NCBI RefSeq assembly: GCF_000150275.1
Contig: NW_002060948.1
Span: forward strand, 1,539,328-1,603,327
Length of the DNA stretch: 64,000 nucleotides
Reading direction: 5' to 3'
Source of the DNA: Trichoplax adhaerens
Lineage: Eukaryota > Placozoa > Uniplacotomia > Trichoplacea > Trichoplacidae
The notes under the pieces: generated by a model
Seen by the model: the letters and a program-made list of their open reading frames with translations, nothing else
What the model was told of the DNA's origin: nothing
Databases searched by the model: none
Position numbers and translations under genes: made by a program
Shown: one piece after another, positions 25,887-37,741 of the stretch
Numbering within the stretch: position 1 is the stretch's first letter
Layout: each line of letters opens with the position of its first letter

Positions 25887-26146
25887 GTTGCTACGGCACA
25901 ATACTGTACGGTGAAGTCCAGTCTGGTCCAGTCCGATCCGGTCCAGCCCAGTACAGTATATTGTTACACTGAGTACTGTATAGTTGCTACGTCACAATAC
26001 GGTGAAGTCCAGTCTGATCCGGTCCAGCCCAGTATATTGTCACACTGAGTACTGTATGGTTGCTACGGCACAATACGGTGAAGTCCAATCTGATCCGGTC
26101 CAGTCTGATCCGGGCCAGCCCAGTATATTGTTACACTGAGTAACTG
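25887..26146. repeat. three-copy tandem repeat, unit about 76-96 bp
   Basis: Copies start at 25887, 25983 and 26059 with GTTGCTACG, then CACAATAC, GGTGAAGTCCA, a GATCCGGTCCAG motif (doubled in copy 3), CAGCCCAGTA and a TATTGTTACACTGAGTA end. Unit length varies because of internal CTGTAC and GGTCCAG gain or loss. Confidence 0.9.
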
Positions 26147-26408
26147 TTGACTTCAGGCGATCGACAGTTCTGCTGCTTATCGTCGTGTGTTCAACCATCC
26201 GGACTTAACTACCGTACTCTACAGTGTACTCACTCAGTCTGCAGTAGCGTACTGTACTGTACTGTCAAGTGTGAACAAACTGAAACTACGCTGTACTGTC
26301 ACCTGTCAAAATTGTTGTTCACTGCCGGTATCATCCACATCAAAGATAATCGTCAAACTAGCCGTTCTCACGCGAATTCTCTCTTTGCCAGCTATTCTTG
26401 CCACGATC

Positions 26409-29400
26409 ATGGCAACATTTCTTCGTCGGCTTGCTGGAGAATTCTCCAATAAACCCCCGATTGTTTTATTCTCCATTTTTTTATTCACCTTGGCCTTTTC
26501 GTTACTGCTTCTTGGATGCGTGATCGATCACAGCGAATTTGCCAATCCTGATTTTAAGGTAATGTAGTGATCGCTAATTTTCAATCAAATGATGGCAAAC
26601 CCAGTATCACAACCTTGTTCCCATAGTATCCCTTTTGTCACACTACGAATGGATCATCCATGGCTACAAGTCACAACGAATCATCATGATATTTCAATGA
26701 TGACTGAATACTTGAGAATGGGCTTCTTTCGATCCCTTTGACTTGTCCACATTACTGTATATAGTGTTGACTGTAGCAGATTAGCATTTGAACGCTTGAA
26801 GTTAATTCAGAATGATCATCAATTATCTTCAGATCCATACTATGTCAAGCAAGCAGTATGGAACGAAAAGAATTTAGAATAGGCGTCCAAGTACACATAG
26901 CGTTCCGTTTTCTTCCTTTGACAAATCAATTCATTGATCAACATATCGTGGACAATCCAGTATACGATCAAATAAGAATATCCAACTGGATTACACACGG
27001 GGCTATTTTATTATTTTTTATTTTCAATTCATTTTACCGTATTGCAGAACGGCAAACCTCGCTACTTCTTTGTTGAACATGAAAATTGCTTTAAAATGAT
27101 CGGTAGGAATACATGAATCCATTTTTTCTCAAGTCTTAGTGTTAAGTTGTCATAAATTTGATATTGGAGCCCACTGCTTGCTGTGTTAACCTTCAATCAG
27201 CCTGCTCAAGATATTTTTCTCAAAGTCCTTTACTAGTACTACTGCACTGTCGAGTGGAAAAAAGTTTATGCCTTTTTTTACCCCACCATACAGTACACCA
27301 TAACGCATACTGTACTGTACCGTACCCTTCCATTTTCTGGCGCTGTGGCCATGGACTGGACGCATGTTTGGGTGGAAGGATCTTGGCTAGTATGACAATG
27401 CAATTTTAGCAGCGCTCCCATTTCTATTCACAACGGAGTCTATGAATTATTTTCAAATTAGAAAATTCTACATAGAGCATAGCCATTCTCCAATTACAGT
27501 TATCGCAAGTGATCTGCGAATCATTTCACAGAGCTAAATATAAGGATGGCTATCCCAAAGTGATTTCAATACAGTAAATGTCTAAAATTCAATGGTGAAA
27601 TGTAAAAGGCTCAACGACTTGTTTTTTATTATTTTATTTTGATTATTGTATTATTACTACTGGTATGAGAGCGATTCGGTACTGGCACTGTACAGGACCC
27701 ACAGAAAATACAAGAGTATCATTGAGCTGTACAACGACGCCATACAGCACACTCGAGTAGTACAGTAGAGTTTATACAGTTTTCTAAACTTGGAAGATAT
27801 ACAAGGCACACGCAGTTGTACTTTTGCTTTCGACCCGATTTCAATAATTTACAAGCAAACGGAAGAGGAATATTTTATCTTCCAATGAATCACAGAGTAG
27901 AGCGTATACAAACCTCTTGCCACGCTTTCTACCTGATGTACTTGGTTGTGCCGGTTATAAACAGGCTACCATGTTAAAGGTAGACTGTCTACCGTACGAG
28001 TAATTAATTCTATCCCACCCTTCCTGAATTAATTCAAAATTCCCCCCAACTTTGATACCCTGGATAGGGGATTAGACCGTAAAGTGTCTGTATAACATAC
28101 AGTAAGCCTTTCTAACACTTGCAAGCCCTAACCATACAGCTCCTATCATAGCTATTCTCTGTCCTAGGTAGTACAAATGTTAGCACGTTGGAAATATTCG
28201 TCAAAGCTATAGTACAAGCGCAATTCACAATAATTAAAGTCTGTTTATACAGACTACAGGTACTAGTATCAAGTAAAGTATAGTATGCGGCGGTCATCTA
28301 GTTTTGACAGAACGTGGTCTCGACGTACCTGCATACAGTATCGATGGATGTATTTTAAAAGATAACTTTTTTTGTTTATAGTATATTGATTTTGATATTA
28401 TCGTTTAATTATTTTAGAACTGGAATGAAATAATCCACAAATTAAGCCATCAGAAGTTGGACCTAACGACGGATCGAGTCGATGGACTTATTGTTCCCAA
28501 TAATGTCGTGATCAATAAAACGAACGTCCCCGCTGTTAATGTTTCTCTCCCTTTAACCTTCACCGTTAGAAATTGTTGTCGTAGCTTTGGCTTGCGACAT
28601 TTCCAGCATAAAGCCGTCAAAACTATCTTGCCCATGTCGATACTGGATAATAGATTATTTAGTAAGCCAATCTTTTTCTATGCCTGTCAGTTATCTTTTT
28701 TAGTCAAGGTTGAATTGTTACCAATTGATATCACTAATTTCTTGCATTCACTTATAAAGTACAGTATATGGTGATACAGTGAATCTGTTACTATTGCCGT
28801 TAAAATGCTAATAGGCGGCGATATAAAACTCTCTTCCTTTTTATTAGGTGAATTTCCATCGCTAAATTTTACTGTAACTCTCTTCCTCGGTGACATAAAT
28901 AAAAATCTTTCAGGTTGGTATTAAGAAATAACTGAATACTCCTAATCATACATCTTGATGTTGAGCACTGATAGCAAAATGGATGATAAGTAGGCAATTA
29001 TTTTATAATAGTTGTCACATACCATGATCTTATTAGCAAATTACACGAGATTATGCGTGCCTGTATTGTGGTTATTGCTAATTTGCGATCAATATATGGC
29101 ATTGGGTGTATCAACAGCGAAATTGATCTCTAGAATAAAATTGTCGCAAGTCTATCTGCTAACATTGAATAGAATTAAAATATTCGGCTTTAGATTTTGT
29201 ATCCTGTTTTAGTTTCGCTGTACTGTACATCACTTTACTGTTTACAATAATGGATTTAAATTTTCGACTCTGTAGTCGCGATGCAAACTACCTGAGATCA
29301 TCATCACGATACGGCACCCATTTTGTTGATCGACAAACCGATTGTAATCTATTGTCTTACTTAGCAGACTGAGAGATTTATCGATAATAATTCTTAACTG

Positions 29401-30336
29401 CTGACACGTCAACATGTACAATATCAAGTTTATATTGGAGTTATTGGATGTTTCGGTAATAGTTGGAATAATATCTACCTTGAAATTTTTTTTCAGATGG
29501 CAACGGAGCAGAGTTCAAGTCTTGCGCAGTATTGACAGTGCCTGAAACTTGGCTATCTTCTAGCAGGTCGGAATTTGTCTTTCATTAAGAGTAACTAATC
29601 ATCAGACTTATGCTTAATTTCGGTGTATGATTAAAAATTACTCGGACTTCGCTTCTAACTATTGTAGCCAATAATCTATTCATATAACTACTACTAGTTT
29701 ATTTCTACTTCACTTGTAGCTTCCTAATTAGCCTTTCATAATCTGTATTTGCGATATTATATCTAATCTTATGTATACTTAATTTTTAAATTGATTAAAC
29801 TCCTCAATACAGGATTTACCTTTTTTTTATCTAACAGATCGTATTATGACTCGACATTTTGTCGTGTATTTCCAACAAACTACTCCATATTTGCGATACC
29901 AGATTCTTCATTAGATTGCAAGCATAACTGTACGGAATATTATACATTTATTGGCAATATTAATCATCACTACGATGAGCATTTGACTGTCTGGATTTCA
30001 AAAGTACGTTATCTTGCTATCAATCTGCAGTTTTGACATCTTAGAGTATTTCTTGTTATTGTTAGTAAATTGGCACTATGTTACGTAATCTATTTAGGGT
30101 AATTGTCGTTTTATTCGCCATTTCATTTCATATTTGTCTTTTACTCCTCAAAATTACAGGAAGCTCGAAATGTGATATTCATACGTTTGCAGTATTGTAG
30201 TTACGTTGCCCTGGTTGTAGTATTAGGTTTCATCATCCTCGCTGGATCCTTTGGTAGGCCAAAAGCCAAAGTTTTGCTATCATCTTCTTTTACTGAAGCT
30301 ATCGACAGTGATGAGGATGGAATTCAAAGTTATTAA
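26409..30336 (+). CDS. TMEM248/TMEM219-family transmembrane protein
   Basis: Six exons: 26409-26558, 28418-28661, 28848-28913, 29497-29566, 29838-30003, 30160-30336; phases agree and give 290 residues. The first in-frame Met of the open frame was used. One hydrophobic segment lies near the N-terminus (PPIVLFSIFLFTLAFSLLLL, about 18-37) and one near the C-terminus (ALVVVLGFIILAG, about 248-260). Between them is a roughly 200-residue domain with N-x-S/T sites and paired Cys residues, expected on the luminal or extracellular side. The architecture, the Trp-Asn after the first membrane helix (DFKNWNEI), the L-T-V segment before helix 2 and the short basic GRPK after helix 2 match TMEM248 and TMEM219. 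Human TMEM219 is described as an IGFBP3 receptor; TMEM248 has no settled role. I cannot tell which paralogue this corresponds to. Intron 1 is long (1.86 kb) for this window. Confidence 0.85.
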
Positions 30337-31690
30337 ATTTTTAAAGTTAAAAATTAATAACTGCTTCACGAAGATGCTATATATTTACATGTGATATTAC
30401 CAGTTTTCATGAATATATACTTGGGACTGTAAATACAAGTATATTTGTTCAAAAATTTTAAAGGTAATGTTATATGTTATTGAAATTTGGGATACTGTAA
30501 AGCGAGTGAATTTAATTTAACCTTGCAACGATTAGTAAGTGCGTCAGTGCCTACTATATTATATTTCTGTACTGGGTAAAGCCTTGTAAATCAAATTAAA
30601 TTATGTTATAATTATGCAGCGCTTTTACTGCACAATATAATGTACAATGTACAATCACAAGAATATAAGCACTGGAAGATATTTTATTTCTATAAACGGC
30701 GCAGCGTCTGGAATGCTTGCCCGGTTCGAAAGTTTGGCGCACTTCATTCTGTAGTCAACTAGGCATTGTACTGTACTATACTATGCCAAGACACGATGAT
30801 GTGTATGCACTGGGTATGATACAAAAAGTCAACTTTCACATTGTAACTAGATTCTATATCATGCAATAATACGTACTTACGTTATGTACGGATTATCTAA
30901 TTTTATTATTGGCTGTGAGTTTTTTATAGTAAAACAAATTAACTGATACATGTACGTGGTACAATGCAATATTTCCCATACAGTAAACATTGGAAAAAAT
31001 GAATTTATTTGTATATATAACTGCATAAGAATATTCTAACACAAAATTATAATTAGTGTAGAACAGTTCTTCTTGCTTAGAAAAGTAAACATGTTTGTTA
31101 AAATTACTTAACAATAAACTTGTACTGTCACAATGAAAAGATGGATATGTGATGACTGACGATACTTTACAGCAAGTTTTATAATCTGAAAGGAGGTGCA
31201 TGGTATTTCTGAAACGAAATAACGCCCAAGTCGAGATTTCATGACGTAAATGTTATAGAAAAAGCAACTCATTCTCACAGACACCAAACTAGGCTTCAAG
31301 ACTAATCATAATTAATCAATTATCAAACCTCTTGTTGATTAGATCAGAAAATTTTTATTTCCTTTAAAGTTGTACTGTATTTTGCTAAATATAATTTTAT
31401 ACTATTCAATAATACAACTTTTTTAGCGAGTTGGAAACAGGGGAGTTATCACCTGTAGGATTATGTCAATTGTGACTAAATTGAACTCAGTAAGTTTTTC
31501 ATATATGTCATACATTTAGTGACTTAAAATTTGGAAATGATGAGATGTAGTAACTTGACAATGTCAATAATTTACTATTTCATAAAAAATTTATGTTGCA
31601 AAATATATGTTATACATTACATCATATAATTACGGTCAATTTCCTCTAAAAGGAATTTTCAAAATGCTGTACATTCAATTCAATACAAGT
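30337..31690. other. convergent 3' spacer between TMEM248 and VPS33A genes
   Basis: Holds the 3' flanks of both genes. The only notable frame is the unsupported ORF at 30893-31201. A short CTGTACTATACT stretch occurs near 30767. Confidence 0.5.
30893..31201 (-). CDS. unsupported 102-codon open frame
   Basis: ATG to stop in one exon, Cys- and Tyr-rich, no recognised domain, signal peptide or homologue. An ORF of this length could occur by chance in a window this size. It may also be part of the VPS33A 3' UTR, which lies on the same strand. Confidence 0.2.
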   Translation of the reverse strand: MHLLSDYKTCCKVSSVITYPSFHCDSTSLLLSNFNKHVYFSKQEELFYTNYNFVLEYSYAVIYTNKFIFSNVYCMGNIALYHVHVSVNLFYYKKLTANNKIR

Positions 31691-34600
31691 CTAGTTAGAT
31701 TTTGCTGCAGCCTTAGACATATCGTCTATTAGTGTTTCCAATAAGCTAGTTCCGTTTAGAAGTTTGGTAGTCGCGATAATGAAATCGTTGCCTAATTGAT
31801 AAAATAAAAAAATATTGGTATTCACAATCGACGTTTTACTACATTTATAGACAAAAGACATATTCTTTTGCATCAAATCATAGCGTATGAGACGATAGGT
31901 ATAAATTATTCTCGCTAATTAAACTCAATACAGCGCTAGTTGCATGCAATAATAAAATTTAAAATTTAAACATACCGATAGTAGTAGTAATAGTTATTTA
32001 AACATAGTTACACTAGCATTTAGCGGTCTCGTAGCGGTAGCTGTATCGATTCCAAGTTATTTATATATTACCTTCCTCTTGCTTTGACAAAAATCGCAAT
32101 GCCGCAATTTCTGCATAAGTGCATCCTCCAATAAAAAACACTAAAGTGGTATCATTTTTCTCCATACCTTCGATCATAAACAATACGATTTATCAACAAA
32201 TTCCAATACAGTAACATGCAATGAAATCATCATTTATAGTATTACTAAATTTGCAAGAATTAATGAACCTTTATCTGACAAACCACCAGGAATTTGCTGA
32301 GCAATTTCGCTGAATTCTCCAGGAATAGTTTTAAGGACCTAATAGATCAACACATAGCTAAGTACTACGAATGTACAAAAAGGTTGGAAAGCTCCTATAG
32401 CCTGATAAATTATGTAATCGTGGCAAGTTATTCACCTCTTCTACTCCTTTCCAAGACTGTTTATCCTCAGTAAAATATTGAGCAAGCCTCACAGATAGAG
32501 GGGCATATCCAGAATAGGCAAATGAAATATCAGTCGGTTGCTACAATCACGTGAAGAATAATATCAGTAGAAAAAAGCTAAATAAGGTAACCATTAAGTT
32601 TAATCCATGCAACTAACTTGTTCGTTTATGTCATCGACTAACAGTCGCAACGCCTTACGAATGGAAGAAAAAATTTTCGGTTGCTGAGTTGTAAGTAAAC
32701 CAACTTTTTCCAAATTAATAAGTGTGGGTAGGTACTCATAGCCGTAAGCCTATTGTGAAAGGAATGTCCAATACTAAATATTAATATTCACTAAGCGCCA
32801 AGTAACCGATTTATTCGTCGTTATGAACAAAGCTCTTACAAGTCTTTAAAATAACAAACCTGTAAGATTTCTTTACAATAAAACTCGAACAGTTTGGGCT
32901 TTAGTCCATTACTTACGAGAGATTGTAAGCAAATCAAACGTAAGACCTTTCAATTAAAATTAAAATTTACAATAAATTGTCAATAGCTAATAATATAATT
33001 TGAGAAAATAAAATACTCGGGGATAAATAAGGGATGTTGAACTTAAAGACTAACCTTTGTAATTGGCTGACCAGTCGCTAAAAGTTCTTCAATATACATG
33101 TTTATTTTATCAATATCGACAGTAGCAATCATTTCTAGAAATAAATAATTGAATATCAAATCACTGTACATGACACAGAATCAGAATTTGAAATGAATAT
33201 TACCTTGTTCAAATTGTAACTTGTCTCGAAATGCTGAATCATCTGTGATTTTTTTTAACATTTCTGCAATTGTGGTATCTAAATGAAATAGAATTTTCTA
33301 AGGCATCGGTTTCGCTTTCAACAAAACTCGAAGTGAGTTATAAAGGCAATTATGTTGTACGTACGATTGGCTAATGACTTTTTAGCCGCTTGAATCGAAG
33401 GCAGTTTAGTCACAAATTGTTTAATTTGGTTAACACTTACTGCATCATGTCGTTCCTAGGAGTAAAAACATATCCATTTACTTTTCACGCAAGTTAAATA
33501 AGGTCAAATGGATTTGCTTACGGCATAAGCTGCGCTAATCTTTTTGGCCTGCCTACTCAATATTGGCGGCACTGCTTGAAAGTTTAAATCGCGAATTTCA
33601 GCGTATAGATTATCTCCAGAATTAAGCCTCACGGTTTGACGAATTGCTGCTGATTGAGTATCTTCCTCAGGATTAGCAGAACCATGATCCCGTTGTTTCA
33701 GTAATTCTCCAGGAAATTTTGCTTTAAAGAAGATTAAATTATTTACTTACATTATGTACTTTAGATATTTCAATTTAAAGAGAAATCGTAGAAGTCGATT
33801 ACAGTAGATACGTACTACACTTTAATCCAACATGCTCATCAATCAATCCTTCATATGTTAACTGCGATAATACTGGTGTAATAAGATCTACTGTTCGATC
33901 AACCAAAATTAGACGACTGATTTGAGATTTTGTTTGATCATCTGGTCCACTTGTTTCTTTTCTCATTCGAACAATCATATTTGCTACACGCTATTAATAT
34001 TCGCAATGCAATGTTACACAAGAGCAATGAAAGACATATTAGACTATTGATTGGATGCACTTTGAAAAGCGATTAGCTACAGAGTTCGAAATGGTCAAAA
34101 TAGCTAATACTATAATTACAGCATACTTACTTTTCCGCAGTTACCCTTATAAATTATTTTAGGGATTGTACCGAAAATTGTTTGTAAGATCATCAGCGAT
34201 CTCGCCACATAATATAAAGATGAGTAATCCTCCTCCAAATGACACTCACGGAAGGCTAATTCCAACTCAAGAGACATTAAATCGTAATCAAATAGCAGAA
34301 GGAGTAAATTGAATTCTCCGATGACCTCGAAGTCTGCAAAAACTTCTAGCTCCTGTGATTTGATGTAAAAATAGGACAGAACGGGGACAATAAATATATA
34401 ATCGGCAGCTTTACCTAGGTTCATTAATATACTCGTATGTAGCTGAGATAAATTAGGAGGAGGCAATGTGGACCTTAATTTAACAATATGAAATACTCGT
34501 GTATTGAAATAGTTTCACGAGCGTGCCATCGTATACAAAGTAGTGCAGCAACTATTTTGGTAAGCCTAACTTAAGGGACAAATCGCCAATAGATATTGCA

Positions 34601-35944
34601 CAATTATTATACAGGCGATTCCTCAGACTAATCAATTATTTTTAATTGCTCTCATGTATTAATATAATCTAAATCAGAGAATCAAATGAATGATTCTAGT
34701 TATAATTGTGCATTTGCTAATACATTATAGAAAGTTTAAATGCATAAGTACCTTTAATTTATCTTCACATAACAAACTCTTTCTCGGAACAAAAAACAGG
34801 CTAAATTTGACATCGTACTTAGTTCTTGATTTCTTCATTTCACTTTAGGTAAAGTGGAAAATAAAGATTACACGAGTAATGAAAAATTAAGAAATTTTAA
34901 TTGATAGCATTTACTTACCTAGCAACATTTTCAGCAACCCACTTCATTAAGGATAACTTGGGTCGAGTGAAAAAGATAATATTTTGTTGATCATGAGGTG
35001 GCAAACGTCCAGGCGCCAAAGGGAACATTTTGCGCACTTCTAATTCCTAATTTAGAGATATACTTGATTCAGAAGCTTTGTTTAAATCCCTATTTTTACA
35101 CGTAAGACCTTTCCTATCAATAACATTTGAATCAGAATAACGAGATCCTAAACTGATCGCTTTTAGGCTAGTGTCGCGAGTGCATGCAAAAATGGTATAG
35201 CAAAGAATTTAGTATGAACTATACTGACCACATTACAGTACAAGCTTTTGCTGATTACTATGACAATTTTGTACTCGTTTTGTGGCTATTCGATCGTGCT
35301 TTTTACGCTTCTACATTTAGTAACAATGTAGATCAAATCTTTTACTAGTATTGAAGTATGTTTTAGTACATGAGAACATAGCATTATCTAGGAATTGCAT
35401 AGCAAACCTGTAATAGTGAAAATTCGGCAACCAAATCTAGTGGATCAAAGAGATATTCATCCCAGACAACTGTCTATTAATACCATAATATAAAGTTGGT
35501 CAGTAGAATTGACAACTTGCATACCTAGTCACAATATGTAAGACTATCCTTCATTTTGAAAGGCCAATAGTATTATAGTCCATTCTCTTAACAAACATCA
35601 TTGGCTATATGAACTACAGATACGCTACTCCTTGTACATGTAGGTTATCATTCATTCATGATCAGTCAATATACATTAGCATGGTACAGTATATCAAAGA
35701 AGACATTGAAAACACCAGTCAATTATGATGACCTACTTCAGAAGCAACACCTAACCAATTTCGACGTGAAATACAGTAGCACAATCGACGCTTGCTAACA
35801 AGAATTACTTTGCTACTACTATACCTTTGAACCAGGACATTGCCTTAAGCATTCGCTTAACTCTCTACGAGAAGCATCTCGTACAATGCCTAGATTTACT
35901 CTTCCGCTGGTACTTAGATGTGCGAATGAAGAATTAGTAGCCAT
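31691..35944 (-). CDS. VPS33A: VPS33A, Sec1/Munc18-family subunit of HOPS/CORVET
   Basis: VPS33A is the SM protein that templates SNARE assembly during endosome-lysosome fusion. Sixteen exons join in phase to 612 residues (human 596): 35944-35825, 35473-35408, 35046-34919, 34842-34752, 34352-34131, 33990-33816, 33721-33522, 33455-33365, 33278-33204, 33134-33055, 32946-32860, 32749-32618, 32540-32436, 32338-32269, 32167-32072, 31791-31691. Start [20 protein letters not shown] aligns with the human N-terminus. Other matches in order are [120 protein letters not shown] and [12 protein letters not shown] near the C-terminus. The C-tail is longer than in human. The gene lies tail-to-tail with TMEM248. 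Confidence 0.97.
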
Positions 35945-36067
35945 GATTATCCGTCAAGAATAATATCTCTATTAATCAACAGGACTTGCTAGTCTTTGGA
36001 TGATGATCCTTGGTGTTTTGTTGGCAATCTTCAAGTTATCCCTTTCTTGGACCATCCTTTAGCTTAG

Positions 36068-36179
36068 CGTACTGTACCGTGCTGTACTGTACCGTACGTG
36101 CGGTTCACTACAGTGCCGACTGCGTATAGTACTGTAAGGTACAGTGCATAGTACTTACTCTACAGTGCGGTGTACTGTA
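36068..36179. repeat. GTAC-palindrome cluster upstream of VPS33A
   Basis: Repeated GTACTGTAC, CTGTACCGTAC and related words, about 125-235 bases upstream of the VPS33A start codon. Confidence 0.6.
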
Positions 36180-37102
36180 ACCTGTTTCTTCAATACACCG
36201 TAACTGGAGTAAGAAAACGCTCCAAAATATCTCACAAGTCCATGATAAAAACCATGCGTTTGCGATCCATTTCCTACAAATTGATGCAAAAATCGCCATA
36301 TTGAATGCAAGGGATCGCGTTGTACTGTACACAGCAGTACAAACACATATTTTTCTCTTTTCTGCTACTGCACTGTACTTTTCTCTGTAAATCTGTGACA
36401 ATTTGAATCTGTCTATTAGTACTCCTACTGTAGATCGAAGCTGTCTCTTGAATACGTCACAAGTTAGAACCATTAGACTGGACACTGGACAGTGGACGCT
36501 GGATTCGGATGGTCGGACATTTCGACGTCATATTCCGGGCATTGCAGTGTAAATATGATGTCATTCATGAAGCCGGATGCTCGATCCTGTAAGTTGCTTA
36601 TTCTGCTAAATTAGGTAATACTATATTGAAATCTATTTTACCAAGTTTTGCTTAAAAGCAGTTGCTGTATACTATGTCTAAAATGTTTCTGAATGAGTAG
36701 AAGTGATTAAGAAAAATAGATACAGAAGATCCATATTAAGTTTAATATACGCGTGTATGTCATATATACTCGTGTTAATAACTCATTCTTCGATATTTTG
36801 GCCGTATTTGTACATCTAGTAGCACCTGCTGTACGGCCCCGCCAAGAGCATGCCTTCTCTCTCTTCAATTCTTTGCTGAAAATATTGAACTGCTGTACAG
36901 TATACAGCAGTTCCATTCATCAATAAGTCTTAGTGAGGAAAAACGCTTTACTGTCTGAAAATTAAATTGCATTAATGTTTATTGTGGTACTCTTCTACGT
37001 TACTGCAATTCAAACAAGAAAATATTCTAGCTAAAAATGAGTCTAAAATGTCGGATTATAACAGCGGCAATAGAATACATAAAGCATCATAAATCGTAGT
37101 AA

Positions 37103-37303
37103 CAACGGTATGGGCAAATAGTCAATTACTCGGGATTTTGGGTAATAATACACTCGAGTACAGTCATTAGCAATTTATCAAATATGGTATATAAATTACT
37201 ATAGAACGGCTTGGGTCCACAATTCAATTCTTCGGGATTTGGGGTAGTAATGCACCCGAGTACAATCACTAACAATTTACCAAATGTGCTATAAATTACT
37301 ATA
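37103..37303. repeat. ~100-bp tandem duplication
   Basis: Two diverged copies. Shared parts include CGGGATTT, a CA(C)TCGAGTACA- or CACCCGAGTACA-type block, an AGCAATTTATCAAATATGG-like segment and ATAAATTACTATA. Confidence 0.8.
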
Positions 37304-37741
37304 TAAGCACGATGACGACAATTGTAAAAGTATTATTTCAAGTTGAAAGTAAACTTGTGACACTACTGACTTTTTAATGATATTTAATTTTCTATATTCT
37401 AGTGGCTTACCATACCATGTAAAGTAACTAATTTAACTAATAGCGATTAAACATTAGTAGCGGAGTCTTCAGGTCTATCTAGAAAGAATGCAGTAGAATT
37501 TCATGATAAATCTTGCCGATAAGTTAATTATGCTATATAGCATTATTACACGCGTCAAAAGAAAGATTTAAACTGGTATTCTATTAAATATAATTTCTTA
37601 CTATCAACCTAGCATGAAGACGCTTTATTAACGTCGAAAGTAAGCTTAATTGAAGCACCGAATAATCAGATTTAACGTCGTAAATTCTTTCTCATTATCA
37701 AGTCACTACAAAATATTTTCAAAAGAATAGCAGGTACTTTG

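Larger units (their letters stand above)
24156..26408. other. repeat-rich spacer between divergent ERAL1 and TMEM248 genes
   Basis: This 2.25 kb probably holds both promoters. It is less AT-rich than its surroundings. A pair of CCCGGGTACCCGG-type palindromes lies near 24929-24979. GTAC-type palindromes and three separate tandem repeat blocks fill much of the rest. Open frames across it are by-products of the repeats; I found no protein family. Confidence 0.55.
35945..37741. other. spacer between VPS33A and the TRAF gene
   Basis: Presumed VPS33A 5' flank and TRAF 3' flank. Contains a GTAC-palindrome cluster at 36068-36179 and a two-copy repeat at 37103-37303. The open frames at 36108-36485 and 36707-36916 show no domain or splice support. 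Confidence 0.5.

Noticed and set aside
26147-26452. Overlapping plus-strand frames upstream of the TMEM248 start
   Set aside because: They run through CTGTAC repeats, and the frame shared with TMEM248 has no ATG before 26409.
36108-36485. A 125-codon minus-strand frame upstream of VPS33A
   Set aside because: It spans a GTAC-repeat cluster, has no recognised domain, and the VPS33A start at 35944 is well supported without it.
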